A DNA stretch of 38,389 nucleotides. It comes from a virus. Below the pieces are notes generated by a model, which ran no database searches, was not told the origin of the DNA, and saw only the letters and a program-made list of their open reading frames with translations. The DNA lies in the IMG/VR virus record IMGVR_UViG_3300031933_000087, positions 1 to 38,389 of that record. The stretch is one strand, 5' to 3'. The first letter of the stretch is position 1. The number at the start of each line of letters is the position of its first letter. The translations under genes were made by a program, and so were the position numbers. Positions 20,270-27,588 of this stretch are shown here, piece by piece.

Positions 20270-21160
20270 TTATGATATGCGTCTTCTGTTTGTTTTAGAA
20301 GTATCTATACCTCTCGCCTTTTGGTATGAAACTACTCCAGCAGCAGTAGATATATAACCAGTTTCACAACACTCCCATCTTTGGGTGTTTATTATTTTCG
20401 CTGATTTTTTACCTATTTCCACTTTTTCTTCTTTTGTTAGTGAAAATATACCCAATCCTAGTTCTTTCGCCCTTTCCCCCACAATTTTACCACCAATAGA
20501 ACCTCCTTTTCTACCACTCTCTTTTCTTTGTTCTTTTGTTTGTCCGTGAATACCTACACCAAGTTCATATGATTTTTTGCCACCTTTTTTACCCCCTTTT
20601 TTACAATTTTTAGTCACTTGCTCCGGAGTAAGTCCGTGAATACCTACACCAAGTTCATATGTTTTAGTTCCTCCCACTTTTCCTCCTTTTTTACTAATTT
20701 CACTTCTTTGCTCTTTGGTAAATCCATAAAATCCAATACCAAGTTCTTTAGATTTTTTGTTTATTTCTCTATTCCTTTCAATCCATTCTTCTTTAGATAA
20801 TCCGTGAACGCCAATACCAAGTTCTCTTTGTGTTTGATGTGATTTTTTTACATTTTCTCTTGCCTGCTCTGTTGGAACATAAAATCTTGTAGTAGTTTGA
20901 TAGCATCTATTGGCAAAGTGTGGATTTTCTACTACCTTATAATATTCTTGTAAAATAATCTCATCAGCATATGCTTCTTCTCTTGTAGCATAATCACTTT
21001 TGAGTATTATCTTTTGAGTTGGTTTGAAGGTTTTATCATAAAAAGAACCAAGATACTTTACATCTTCTTCTGGTAAGCATTTACATCCTCTGCTACCAAA
21101 ATATCCTCTACCCCATTCTTCATACGAATAATAGGTATAGTAATACTTTCGATTTTCCAT
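20270..21160 (-). CDS. GIY-YIG-like endonuclease with repeats (C), 296 aa
   Basis: I start at MENRKYYYTYYSYEEWGRGY; the 27 codons before it lie in the leader element. YYTYYSYEEWGRGYFGSRGC is the GIY-YIG core, with the conserved arginine, and AYADEIILQEYY holds the glutamate. Five or six repeats such as ELGIGFYGFTKEQRSEISKK follow. The end CCETGYISTAAGVVSYQKAR then GIDTSK is the shared C-terminal module. Preceded by composite element 3. Confidence 0.7.
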   Translation of the reverse strand: MENRKYYYTYYSYEEWGRGYFGSRGCKCLPEEDVKYLGSFYDKTFKPTQKIILKSDYATREEAYADEIILQEYYKVVENPHFANRCYQTTTRFYVPTEQARENVKKSHQTQRELGIGVHGLSKEEWIERNREINKKSKELGIGFYGFTKEQRSEISKKGGKVGGTKTYELGVGIHGLTPEQVTKNCKKGGKKGGKKSYELGVGIHGQTKEQRKESGRKGGSIGGKIVGERAKELGLGIFSLTKEEKVEIGKKSAKIINTQRWECCETGYISTAAGVVSYQKARGIDTSKTNRRRIS

Positions 21161-21165
21161 AGTTC

Positions 21166-21262
21166 TGCTTTTGATTTGGTCTTTATTATTTATACAAGAA
21201 AAGGAGCATTTCTGCTCCCGTTCTCTGCTTTTAGCGACCAAACCAAAGCACCATTATTTATA
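21166..21262 (-). ncRNA. Composite sRNA/leader element 3 (before endonuclease C)
   Basis: Minus-strand order: late box TATAAATA (21255-21262); H1 with a 6-bp stem (21226-21231 with 21245-21250) and a 13-nt loop; H2 GGAGCA-GAAA-TGCTCC (within 21197-21224) and TTTTCT; late box TATAAATA (21187-21194); then 21170-21181, complementary to 21236-21247 at all 12 positions with one G-U pair, plus three more pairs after a bulge. Confidence 0.65.
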
Positions 21263-21264
21263 CA

Positions 21265-21741
21265 CTATGAATATACAAACTCCTTCCAATCACTTACATT
21301 AGAAGTATTGATAGTCAGGTGAAGTTTATTATAAGGTCTCTTGACTTGTTTCAGTAGAGGCATTCCAGATTCTTCTGGTGTTTTGTTTCCTTTCTTTACA
21401 TTACAGGAACCACAACACGAACATAGGTTTTCCCAACTATCTACTCCTCCCCGAGACGCAGGATGAATGTGGTCTATTGTAAGATTTTCAGTTGCCCCAC
21501 AATATAAACACTTGTATCCATCCCTCTTCATAACTAGACTTCTGGTGGGACGATTTTCCATTAACTTCCTATAAGGCAACCGAATATAATTCAACAACCG
21601 AATAACTTTTTCGGTAATCATATGTGCCTTTTGTTTCAGGAGTAGAACAATTGCTCTGCGTCCATCACAAATATTGATAGGAGAATAATCACTATTTAGA
21701 ACAAGAACGTTGTTTTTAATGCCGATTTTTTGATAATCCAT
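21265..21741 (-). CDS. HNH endonuclease, 158 aa
   Basis: CLYCGATENLTIDHIHPASR and GGVDSWENLCSCCGSCNVKK form an HNH core with two CxxC zinc pairs and the catalytic DH (about residues 90-91), ending KKGNKTPEES. The N-terminal LVLNSDYSPINICDGRRAIV is typical of cyanobacterial and phage HNH proteins. It may be a free-standing homing enzyme or a nuclease acting with its repair-gene neighbours. Confidence 0.8.
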   Translation of the reverse strand: MDYQKIGIKNNVLVLNSDYSPINICDGRRAIVLLLKQKAHMITEKVIRLLNYIRLPYRKLMENRPTRSLVMKRDGYKCLYCGATENLTIDHIHPASRGGVDSWENLCSCCGSCNVKKGNKTPEESGMPLLKQVKRPYNKLHLTINTSNVSDWKEFVYS

Positions 21742-21747
21742 AGACGT

Positions 21748-22932
21748 TTATTGTTCTTGAGTATCTATATGGTTCCAATCTAAATTACCCCACATCCATC
21801 GGGCATCGTTAATCTTTTGCTGGGAACTCAAAGATTTTCCAATCATATCAATTAGAACTTCTTGAGAACCTTTACCACCTTTCATCGCATACATTATAGG
21901 AGCATATTTGGGAAGCACGATTTTCTGGACGAACTCAACAGCAAAGTCTTTCTTATCAGGGTACTTTGTGTTTCCGGTCACAAAGAGATCCACCAAATCA
22001 CAGGCAACGTCTTCCAGACCCGCCCAGAATGCCCTCTCAAAGGAGCGTAGGCGGTCTGCGTCCTCTGGGGTCAAGAGGGGCACCAAATCGTCTACAGAGT
22101 CTCCCAGAAGGGTCTGGAGGACGTTCTTCTCCTGACTGATGCTGTCTTTGGATCGGTGGCGAAGCACATAATCATCCGCTTTCACCTTCACCATATGACC
22201 GGTATCAAAACGAAGAACAATACCTTCACCATCATCCCATTCACGAACTTGCTTCACGAACAGTTCAATATTCTGGACGGCAAGACCATCAACTGCTTTT
22301 ACAACAGGAATACCCCAGGAGGTTGCGTAGTTCTTCATTACCTCATAATCCACATACTTCCCAGTATCATTATAACGCATTCCGGTAAGAATTAGATTGT
22401 CTTCGGGATAATCCACCACAACACGATTTTTACGGGAACACCACTCAAAGAGAGGAGTGGTTCCTTTTTGGATACACTTGCGAATGAAAGTATCATAATG
22501 AGATTTATCGGCAACGAACACTTCTGCGTTCATAGACACAGAAGTTATGCCGGATTTAGTACATAAGCGAAATCCATAAGAAGTTGGTTGAGCGGAAATT
22601 AATGAACCATCTAACTTCTCAAGAACAATATGAGGTTCATAGAGATTAATTTTATTCAGTTGTGTTTCTTCTTTTTCGCCAACATTAAAGAACTTATGAT
22701 ATTTTCTACAAATCAGGTCTCCGTTCTCATTAAAAGTAATTCCCCTACATTCTCGTCTTACAGCAGAACCCACAGGGTCATTATCATCCCACTTAAAGGT
22801 TTCCTCAAGTGCGACCATATACTTGATTACGGTGTAACCTTCTTTCTCAATTACACGAAACTCTTTACGACCCTCAATATGGGGAAGAACATCATCAATA
22901 TGCGTGATGTGTGGGAAGTCGTAGGTAATCAT
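21748..22932 (-). CDS. rnlA: T4 Rnl1-type RNA ligase, 394 aa
   Basis: EKLDGSL near residues 105-111 carries the nucleotidyl-accepting lysine K106. ECRGITF, KYHKFFN, FEWCSRKNRVVVDY and LTGMRYNDTGKYVDYE follow the order in T4 gp63, and the C-terminal helical region matches its tRNA-binding part. Length is close to T4 Rnl1 (374). It seals RNA ends prepared by the kinase and phosphatase nearby, classically to repair anticodon-nuclease damage. I start at the ATG at 22932; the upstream TTG lies in the promoter. Confidence 0.85.
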   Translation of the reverse strand: MITYDFPHITHIDDVLPHIEGRKEFRVIEKEGYTVIKYMVALEETFKWDDNDPVGSAVRRECRGITFNENGDLICRKYHKFFNVGEKEETQLNKINLYEPHIVLEKLDGSLISAQPTSYGFRLCTKSGITSVSMNAEVFVADKSHYDTFIRKCIQKGTTPLFEWCSRKNRVVVDYPEDNLILTGMRYNDTGKYVDYEVMKNYATSWGIPVVKAVDGLAVQNIELFVKQVREWDDGEGIVLRFDTGHMVKVKADDYVLRHRSKDSISQEKNVLQTLLGDSVDDLVPLLTPEDADRLRSFERAFWAGLEDVACDLVDLFVTGNTKYPDKKDFAVEFVQKIVLPKYAPIMYAMKGGKGSQEVLIDMIGKSLSSQQKINDARWMWGNLDWNHIDTQEQ

Positions 22933-22953
22933 AGTTTTTTTTATTATACAATC

Positions 22954-23007
22954 ATTATAATACAATTTTTCTAAAAATCAAGTTATATTGTGCCAGTTTA
23001 ATGAGTG
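22954..23007 (-). promoter_or_regulatory. Bipartite promoter, copy 11, before the RNA ligase
   Basis: CACTCATTAAACTGGCACA, 29 nt, TATAAT (22954-22959), with TTGATT (22976-22981) 16 nt upstream of the -10. A second TATAAT lies at 22943-22948. There is no GC hairpin in this copy. Confidence 0.7.
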
Positions 23008-23013
23008 TCCCTC

Positions 23014-23919
23014 CTAAAACATTCTTTTTCTATTAGACACATCTATACCCCTAGATTTTTGGTATCTACTTAATGCCCCCGGTGAAGTAATAAAACCAGT
23101 TTCGGTACAAATCCATCTTTGTAAGTTTGTTTTTCTCCCACATTCTTGGCGTTTTTCTTTAGGTATTGAATATATCCCACTTCCATTTTCTTTATTTTTC
23201 ATAGCACCTTTTCTCCCATTTTCCCTTATTTGTTCTGGAGATAATGAATATAATCCTGTACCATTTTCTTTGTGTTTTACTAAACTTTTTTTGCTATTTT
23301 CTTTCCGTTGTTCTTTAGTCAAAGAAAATATTCCGCTTTGATTGAGTTTAGTTTGTTCTCCACCTTTTCTAGCATTTTCTTTTATTTTTTCTTCATCATA
23401 AGAAAATATTCCTTTTTTATTATTTTTACAAGAGTTTCCTCCTTTTATGCCGTGCTGCGACATTTCTTCTTTTGTGCGAGAAAATACTCCCTTTTTTTCT
23501 TCTTTACTTTTGAGACCCGCTTTTTTACAATTGTTAATTCTTTCTTCTTCAGTTAATGAGAAAAAACCTGTACTATTATTTTTATTATTTGTTCCAACTT
23601 TTTTCCCATTTTTTCTCCTAATTTCTAATGATATTGAACCGCCACAATTTTCATTAAGGCACCATTTATCACTTTGATATACTGGACCAATCAATCTTTG
23701 TTCTATCTCGTTTGCTTCTAACCAACCTTCATCTGTAAAATCAAAGAACTGAAGTATTTGTTTCTTTGGACTATAGAGTTCCCAACACCATTTGTGTGTT
23801 TTTGGAGAACCAATATAATATTCCCCAAACTTTTTCTCTTTATGAACTCCATAATAGTAATACAAAACTTCCTCAAAAGTAATTTTGTATATGTATATTC
23901 TTGGACTTTGTGAAGTCAT
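23014..23919 (-). CDS. GIY-YIG-like endonuclease with repeats (D), 301 aa
   Basis: The first 30 codons are nearly identical in DNA to genes B and E (MTSQSPRIYIYKITFEEVLY). EANEIEQRLIGPVY and WCLNENCGG follow. About seven repeats such as GIFSLTKEQRKENSKKSL fill the middle; the end CTETGFITSPGALSRYQ then RGIDVSNRKRMF is the shared module. Preceded by composite element 4 and followed by promoter copy 11. Confidence 0.7.
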   Translation of the reverse strand: MTSQSPRIYIYKITFEEVLYYYYGVHKEKKFGEYYIGSPKTHKWCWELYSPKKQILQFFDFTDEGWLEANEIEQRLIGPVYQSDKWCLNENCGGSISLEIRRKNGKKVGTNNKNNSTGFFSLTEEERINNCKKAGLKSKEEKKGVFSRTKEEMSQHGIKGGNSCKNNKKGIFSYDEEKIKENARKGGEQTKLNQSGIFSLTKEQRKENSKKSLVKHKENGTGLYSLSPEQIRENGRKGAMKNKENGSGIYSIPKEKRQECGRKTNLQRWICTETGFITSPGALSRYQKSRGIDVSNRKRMF

Positions 23920-23928
23920 AGTTCTACT

Positions 23929-24017
23929 CTGTAATTCGCATTACTATTTATACAAGAAAAGGAGCATTTCTGCCCCCTTTCTACCTTAAGTGCGAACTAC
24001 AGGTAATGTTATTTATA
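23929..24017 (-). ncRNA. Composite sRNA/leader element 4 (before endonuclease D)
   Basis: Minus-strand order: late box TATAAATA (24010-24017); H1 with a 5-bp stem (23982-23986 with 24001-24005) and a 14-nt loop; H2 (about 23955-23982) with a 12-bp stem, GAAA loop and TTTTCT; late box TATAAATA (23945-23952); then 23929-23940, pairing with 23991-24002 at all 12 positions, one of them G-U. Confidence 0.65.
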
Positions 24018-24020
24018 AGA

Positions 24021-24045
24021 CCTCCTCAACAAAAAGTCAAGGAGG
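24021..24045 (-). terminator. Stable hairpin after the 77-aa membrane-protein gene
   Basis: A 10-bp stem, CCTCCTTGAC with GTTGAGGAGG including two G-U pairs, around a loop of five Ts. No T-run follows, so it may be a processing or stabilising hairpin. It lies just before the first late box of element 4. Confidence 0.5.
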
Positions 24046-24067
24046 AATGGACGGTTTATGAACTGGT

Positions 24068-24301
24068 TTAGGATTTGATTTCTTCCATCATTTCCTTCGC
24101 TATTCTATCATACTTGCGGTTCTGTATCCAAGTAGTAACAAAGTTATTGGGATGAAATCTTATCATCCATAAAAGTCTTACCACATTTAATTTCATCATC
24201 TTAAAGACCAATAAAAAATAATCAGCAACATTTTGGTCTATAATCATTATATACGCAATAATTCCCAATACAAGAAGTAATCCGTAATTAAGTGAAAACA
24301 T
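24068..24301 (-). CDS. Conserved membrane protein, 77 aa
   Basis: An N-terminal membrane helix (YGLLLVLGIIAYIMIIDQ) is followed by YFLLVFKMMKLNVVRLLWMI and a basic tail, a pattern I recognise from T4-like cyanophages. Function unknown. A late-type box lies about 25 nt upstream. Confidence 0.65.
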   Translation of the reverse strand: MFSLNYGLLLVLGIIAYIMIIDQNVADYFLLVFKMMKLNVVRLLWMIRFHPNNFVTTWIQNRKYDRIAKEMMEEIKS

Positions 24302-24323
24302 AGAGTTGTTTATGATGTGAGAA

Positions 24324-24331
24324 TATTTATC
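24324..24331 (-). promoter_or_regulatory. Late-type promoter (GATAAATA)
   Basis: Overlaps the TGA stop of the upstream gene (GGGATTGATAAATA) and precedes the membrane-protein gene by about 23 nt. Confidence 0.5.
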
Positions 24332-24902
24332 AATCCCAAAAAAATTCTAACGCTTTTAACGCTCCAAAAAATTGATTATAATCACAGGAAATACCATAAC
24401 TCTTACCTTCCTTGAGTTCGTCTATGAAGTTTAGAATACCGGTGGTTGCGGGATTATGTTGAACGTATTCGTGAAACCGAAAGACATCAAACTTCTCATT
24501 ATAAGAAAGAAAGGAACAATAATTGTCGGTGTATCCGGTCACAAATAAACTACTTCGGTCAATACCAGAATGATTTATGGAGTTCCATTTATAGGTTGGT
24601 TCTCCATTATATTCACCACATTCTTCACTAAAGTCGTGTTCCAGACCATCAATATACTCATCATACTTTTCTGGGTCAATACAGAATTTAGTTTCTTTCC
24701 ATTTTTTGGTTTCGTCCAGACACATTTCCCTGAAATCACCTGATGCCCTGAAGACAAGATTTAGAACATAATATTGCCAATCCGGAAACTCATCTCCTTC
24801 TTCAAAAATACCAATCTTTTCAGCGAACTTTTCTCCCGACGCCCATCTGGAACGATAGGAGTGATGTAATATCTCAAATTGGCGGTCTTCTGTCTCATTC
24901 AT
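24330..24902 (-). CDS. Hypothetical protein, 190 aa
   Basis: Acidic protein rich in aromatic residues and with several cysteines (ECGEYNGEPTYKW, GYTDNYCSFLSYNEK). No motif recognised. It starts in an 8-nt ATGAATGA overlap. Confidence 0.65.
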   Translation of the reverse strand: MNETEDRQFEILHHSYRSRWASGEKFAEKIGIFEEGDEFPDWQYYVLNLVFRASGDFREMCLDETKKWKETKFCIDPEKYDEYIDGLEHDFSEECGEYNGEPTYKWNSINHSGIDRSSLFVTGYTDNYCSFLSYNEKFDVFRFHEYVQHNPATTGILNFIDELKEGKSYGISCDYNQFFGALKALEFFWD

Positions 24903-25071
24903 TTGATTTTTCTCTCATAAGTACAAGTTTTCCCCAAATTAAGTCATAATAATTTTGACTATCAATATCGTGTTCGTATACCTCATTTAGTTTAATTTTT
25001 GATTTAACCAAACTAATCAAATCTTCAATTTCTTGTTTGGTTAAGTTCTCAAATACTGGGTCGGTTGTCAT
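24895..25071 (-). CDS. Hypothetical helical protein, 58 aa
   Basis: Starts MTTDPVFENLTKQEIEDLIS and is charged and helical throughout. Coupled to neighbours by 8-nt and 4-nt overlaps. Function unknown. Confidence 0.6.
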   Translation of the reverse strand: MTTDPVFENLTKQEIEDLISLVKSKIKLNEVYEHDIDSQNYYDLIWGKLVLMREKSNE

Positions 25072-25262
25072 TTAAAGAAAGATTGTAGGACTTTACCTTT
25101 TTCGGCACGACTACTATATTCATTCACCCATTCATTAAGAACATCACGAATATCCTCACAGATTTGTTCTGGTGAAGTATCCTGGTCTTCCAGATACTCA
25201 TAGATTGCTTCTTCAAGTGCCCTGTATCGGGTCCATTCAGGAGAATATGGTTTGTATTTCAT
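25068..25262 (-). CDS. Conserved small cyanophage protein, 64 aa
   Basis: Starts MKYKPYSPEWTRYRALEEAI, a family I recall from T4-like cyanophages, and ends in a helical charged tail. The TTG two codons earlier is rejected. It stands about 21 nt after a strong promoter. Confidence 0.65.
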   Translation of the reverse strand: MKYKPYSPEWTRYRALEEAIYEYLEDQDTSPEQICEDIRDVLNEWVNEYSSRAEKGKVLQSFFK

Positions 25263-25283
25263 AATCAAAAGGTATATGAGGAT

Positions 25284-25312
25284 ATTATAGAGTGTTTATG
25301 AGTTTTCGTCAA
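25284..25312 (-). promoter_or_regulatory. Strong sigma70-type promoter
   Basis: TTGACG (25307-25312), 17-nt spacer, TATAAT (25284-25289). The -35 lies in the last codons of the upstream gene. It lacks the AACTGGCACA box, so it is a second promoter class. Confidence 0.75.
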
Positions 25313-25442
25313 GTTCTTTCAGGTAAGAAATCCACCATTCTGGATTTTGAGGTACATACCATAATGGTTCTGGTTTTCCGTTCTCAAAATACCAGTCACT
25401 AATTGCCTGCTTTACAGTTTCACCAATTTCTATTTTTTTCAT
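25296..25442 (-). CDS. Hypothetical protein, 48 aa
   Basis: I start at MKKIEIGETVKQAISDWYFE, which overlaps the upstream membrane-protein gene by 23 nt; an ATG three codons earlier is possible. Contains PEPLWYVPQNPEWW. Function unknown. Confidence 0.55.
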   Translation of the reverse strand: MKKIEIGETVKQAISDWYFENGKPEPLWYVPQNPEWWISYLKELDENS

Positions 25443-25620
25443 TCTCTTCATCAATATCTTCATATGCGTTGGAGAGAAATGGTCCGTGGGGAAGTTTGGC
25501 ATCTTCTTTTACATACTTGACTTCAGCGGCACTGTAGGACATCCATAAGGAAATCTTTGTGATGATGATAATAATCGCAAGAGGTAGAAAACATAAGGAT
25601 ATGAGTAATGGATAGTTCAT
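25420..25620 (-). CDS. Small membrane protein, 66 aa
   Basis: Residues about 4-24 (PLLISLCFLPLAIIIIITKI) form one membrane helix; the tail is acidic (NAYEDIDEENEKNRNW). The ATG follows endonuclease gene E, in TATAAATTAAATG, by a few bases. Function unknown. Confidence 0.6.
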   Translation of the reverse strand: MNYPLLISLCFLPLAIIIIITKISLWMSYSAAEVKYVKEDAKLPHGPFLSNAYEDIDEENEKNRNW

Positions 25621-25625
25621 TTAAT

Positions 25626-26411
25626 TTATAATATTCTTATTCTTTTAGAAGTATCTATGCCTCTCGCATTTTGATATTTAGATAATCCTGATGGATTGGA
25701 AATATAATCAGTTTCCGTACACATCCATTTTTGTGATAACATTTTTTTAGCATTTTCACTTCTTTGCTCTTTTGTTAATGAAAAAATTCCTAAGTTATTT
25801 TCTCTATTTTTTCTACCACCTATTTTGCCTCCAATACTTCCACCTTTTATACTATTTTTTCTTTTTTCTTCTTTAGTTAATCCAAATATTCCCAAATTAT
25901 TCTCTTTCATTTTTTTAATTCCTTTTTTACTATTTTCACTCAATTGCTCTTTCGTCAATCCAAATATTCCAGTTTTATTATCCTTTGCCTTTTGTGCGGA
26001 TTTTTTACCAGTTTCACTTCTTTTTTCTTTTGATAATCCAAAAATACCTACTCCAAGTTCTTTTGCCTTTTTATATCCTACTGCGCCACCAATCTTACCT
26101 GCTTTACTTTTTGACCTTAACGACACTTTACCCGCACAACTTTCATTTAGACACCATTTATCGGCGTTAAAAACTGGTTTGATTAATCTTCCTTCAACTT
26201 TCTGTGCCTCTAACCAACCTTCATCAGTAAAAGAAAAAACTTCAAGTATCTGTTTTTTGGGTGTATAAAAATTCCAAGCCCACTTATGAGTTACGGGAGA
26301 ACCCATATAATATTCATTAAACTTCTTTTCTTTATGAACTCCATAGTAATAATACAAAACTTCCTCAAAGGTAATTTTGTATATGTAAATTCTTGGACTT
26401 TGTGAAGTCAT
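25626..26411 (-). CDS. GIY-YIG-like endonuclease with repeats (E), 261 aa
   Basis: Nearly identical to B and D over the first 30 codons, then EAQKVEGRLIKPVF and WCLNESCAG. About five repeats like GIFGLTKEQLSENSKKGI follow, and it ends CTETDYISNPSGLSKYQ then RGIDTSKRIRIL. Shortest of the five because it has fewer repeats. Preceded by composite element 5. Confidence 0.7.
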   Translation of the reverse strand: MTSQSPRIYIYKITFEEVLYYYYGVHKEKKFNEYYMGSPVTHKWAWNFYTPKKQILEVFSFTDEGWLEAQKVEGRLIKPVFNADKWCLNESCAGKVSLRSKSKAGKIGGAVGYKKAKELGVGIFGLSKEKRSETGKKSAQKAKDNKTGIFGLTKEQLSENSKKGIKKMKENNLGIFGLTKEEKRKNSIKGGSIGGKIGGRKNRENNLGIFSLTKEQRSENAKKMLSQKWMCTETDYISNPSGLSKYQNARGIDTSKRIRIL

Positions 26412-26419
26412 AGTAATCT

Positions 26420-26526
26420 TGTTGAAACGGCACTACTATTTATAAAAGTTTATAATAGAAAAGGTGCCCGAAAGCACCTAATCTGTCCGTAGAGAATTGC
26501 CGTTCCAACAGACACTCTTATTTATT
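26420..26526 (-). ncRNA. Composite sRNA/leader element 5 (before endonuclease E)
   Basis: Minus-strand order: late-like box AATAAATA (26519-26526); H1 with a 7-bp stem including one G-U (26484-26490 with 26508-26514) and a 17-nt loop; H2 GGTGC-TTTCGG-GCACC (26463-26478) and TTTTCT; late box TATAAATA (26437-26444); then 26420-26432, pairing with 26498-26510 at all 13 positions, one G-U. Confidence 0.65.
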
Positions 26527-26527
26527 C

Positions 26528-26866
26528 CTAATCTCTTCTCCTCCAGTTTCTATCTCCCTCTCCTTCATCAGTATCATCTCTCTTAAAAAAATCCACGATT
26601 TCATCGGGACTATTAAATCCCGAAACACCAAATCTTTCGTGACCTATCCCACCCAAATCTAAGGCATTTAGAAATCCATCTAAATTATCCTCCGTCATAT
26701 TTTCATTCTCTGCTTTTCTCCGTGCCTTTCTTATAATTGAAGCAGCGGAAGCATTATGAGAGGAAAGTTTATTCGCCCAAATCATATCTTCAAGAGAAAC
26801 TTCTTCTCTATTCGCAATCTTTTCGGCAATTTTTTCAAGACGAACCCGATAAGCAGTTGATAACAT
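26528..26866 (-). CDS. Conserved cyanophage protein, 112 aa
   Basis: Starts MLSTAYRVRLEKIAEKIANR, then LEDMIWANKLSSHNASAA and a basic stretch, and ends acidic then RNWRRRD. I recognise the family from T4-like cyanophages, without function. The first 70 residues are helical. Confidence 0.65.
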   Translation of the reverse strand: MLSTAYRVRLEKIAEKIANREEVSLEDMIWANKLSSHNASAASIIRKARRKAENENMTEDNLDGFLNALDLGGIGHERFGVSGFNSPDEIVDFFKRDDTDEGEGDRNWRRRD

Positions 26867-26868
26867 TT

Positions 26869-27024
26869 TTAGTAATACGATTTTAGATAGGTTATGACAT
26901 CATCACGAATTTGATTGAGTTCTTTCTCACAATTCAAGATTTTCGCTCTTTCACGAATATTAGTATGTAGAGTATATAAGTCCTCAAGCATTAAATTGAT
27001 TGCTTCTGTTTGAGTTTCATTCAT
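26869..27024 (-). CDS. Hypothetical helical protein, 51 aa
   Basis: Starts MNETQTEAINLMLEDLYTLH and is helical throughout. It begins in an 8-nt ATGAATGA overlap and ends three bases before the next ATG. Function unknown. Confidence 0.55.
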   Translation of the reverse strand: MNETQTEAINLMLEDLYTLHTNIRERAKILNCEKELNQIRDDVITYLKSYY

Positions 27025-27172
27025 TATTTTGAGGACAGAATGGAACAATCTTTTTGAGTTCTTCTATGATTTCCATTTTTTGTTGATAGTTAATTCCAAT
27101 TATACTCTGTAACCGGTTTACGATGATGTATAATTGACTACAACTTATGATTGTGGCGAGGACAATAGACAT
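27017..27172 (-). CDS. Small membrane-associated protein, 51 aa
   Basis: Starts MSIVLATIISCSQLYIIVNR, a short hydrophobic helix, then an amphipathic part (KMEIIEELKKIVPFCPQNNE). GGAG is not seen; a late box (AATAAATA) is just upstream. Function unknown. Confidence 0.5.
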   Translation of the reverse strand: MSIVLATIISCSQLYIIVNRLQSIIGINYQQKMEIIEELKKIVPFCPQNNE

Positions 27173-27178
27173 TTGGAG

Positions 27179-27186
27179 TATTTATT
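27179..27186 (-). promoter_or_regulatory. Late-type promoter (AATAAATA)
   Basis: Overlaps the TAA stop of the upstream gene (GGGTAATAAATA), only about 7 nt before the next ATG, so the leader would be extremely short if it is used. Confidence 0.35.
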
Positions 27187-27385
27187 ACCCAAATCCTTTT
27201 GATTTACTTTTGGGTTTATCCAGAACCTCAAAGTAATTTAAGTAATCCGGAACCTGATTAAGAGAGAACCAGTGTGCCTGTGCGTTCTCATAATCATCAA
27301 AATCTATTGTTCTTTCATCACAAAGATGAAGACGATAGATATGACGATCATAAGGTTTATGAGATGTTTGAGAGAAGATTTCCAT
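27185..27385 (-). CDS. Conserved small cyanophage protein, 66 aa
   Basis: Starts MEIFSQTSHKPYDRHIYRLH and ends LDKPKSKSKGFG with FDDYENAQAHWF between, a pattern I recall from T4-like cyanophages. Function unknown. Its start touches the preceding stop. Confidence 0.65.
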   Translation of the reverse strand: MEIFSQTSHKPYDRHIYRLHLCDERTIDFDDYENAQAHWFSLNQVPDYLNYFEVLDKPKSKSKGFG

Positions 27386-27588
27386 TACTCAATCCCATCA
27401 AACTGACGAATGTATGCGACACACTTCTTCCACTTCTCAAATTCCTTATCGCTAAAGTTATCACTTGCGTATGGGATATTCACAATAGAAGCGCAAACAC
27501 GATTTACATTTACGCGGATCATCATATCATTCGCAAATGCTGGAGATGAGAAAGGAAGAATGGCAAGTAGTGGAATGAGTTTCTTCAT
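27385..27588 (-). CDS. Small exported protein, 67 aa
   Basis: MKKLIPLLAILPFSSPAFA is a signal peptide with AFA cleavage. The mature 48 residues hold two cysteines (VNRVCASIVN and KKCVAYIRQFD) that may form a disulfide in the periplasm. I recall similar exported proteins in cyanophages. Confidence 0.65.
   Translation of the reverse strand: MKKLIPLLAILPFSSPAFANDMMIRVNVNRVCASIVNIPYASDNFSDKEFEKWKKCVAYIRQFDGIE

Noticed and set aside
22933-22965. TTG-initiated extensions of several genes (RNA ligase, 12135, 12375, 12557, 14347, 6887)
   Set aside because: The TTG codons fall in promoters or neighbouring genes, while nearby ATGs have ribosome-binding sites or coupled overlaps.
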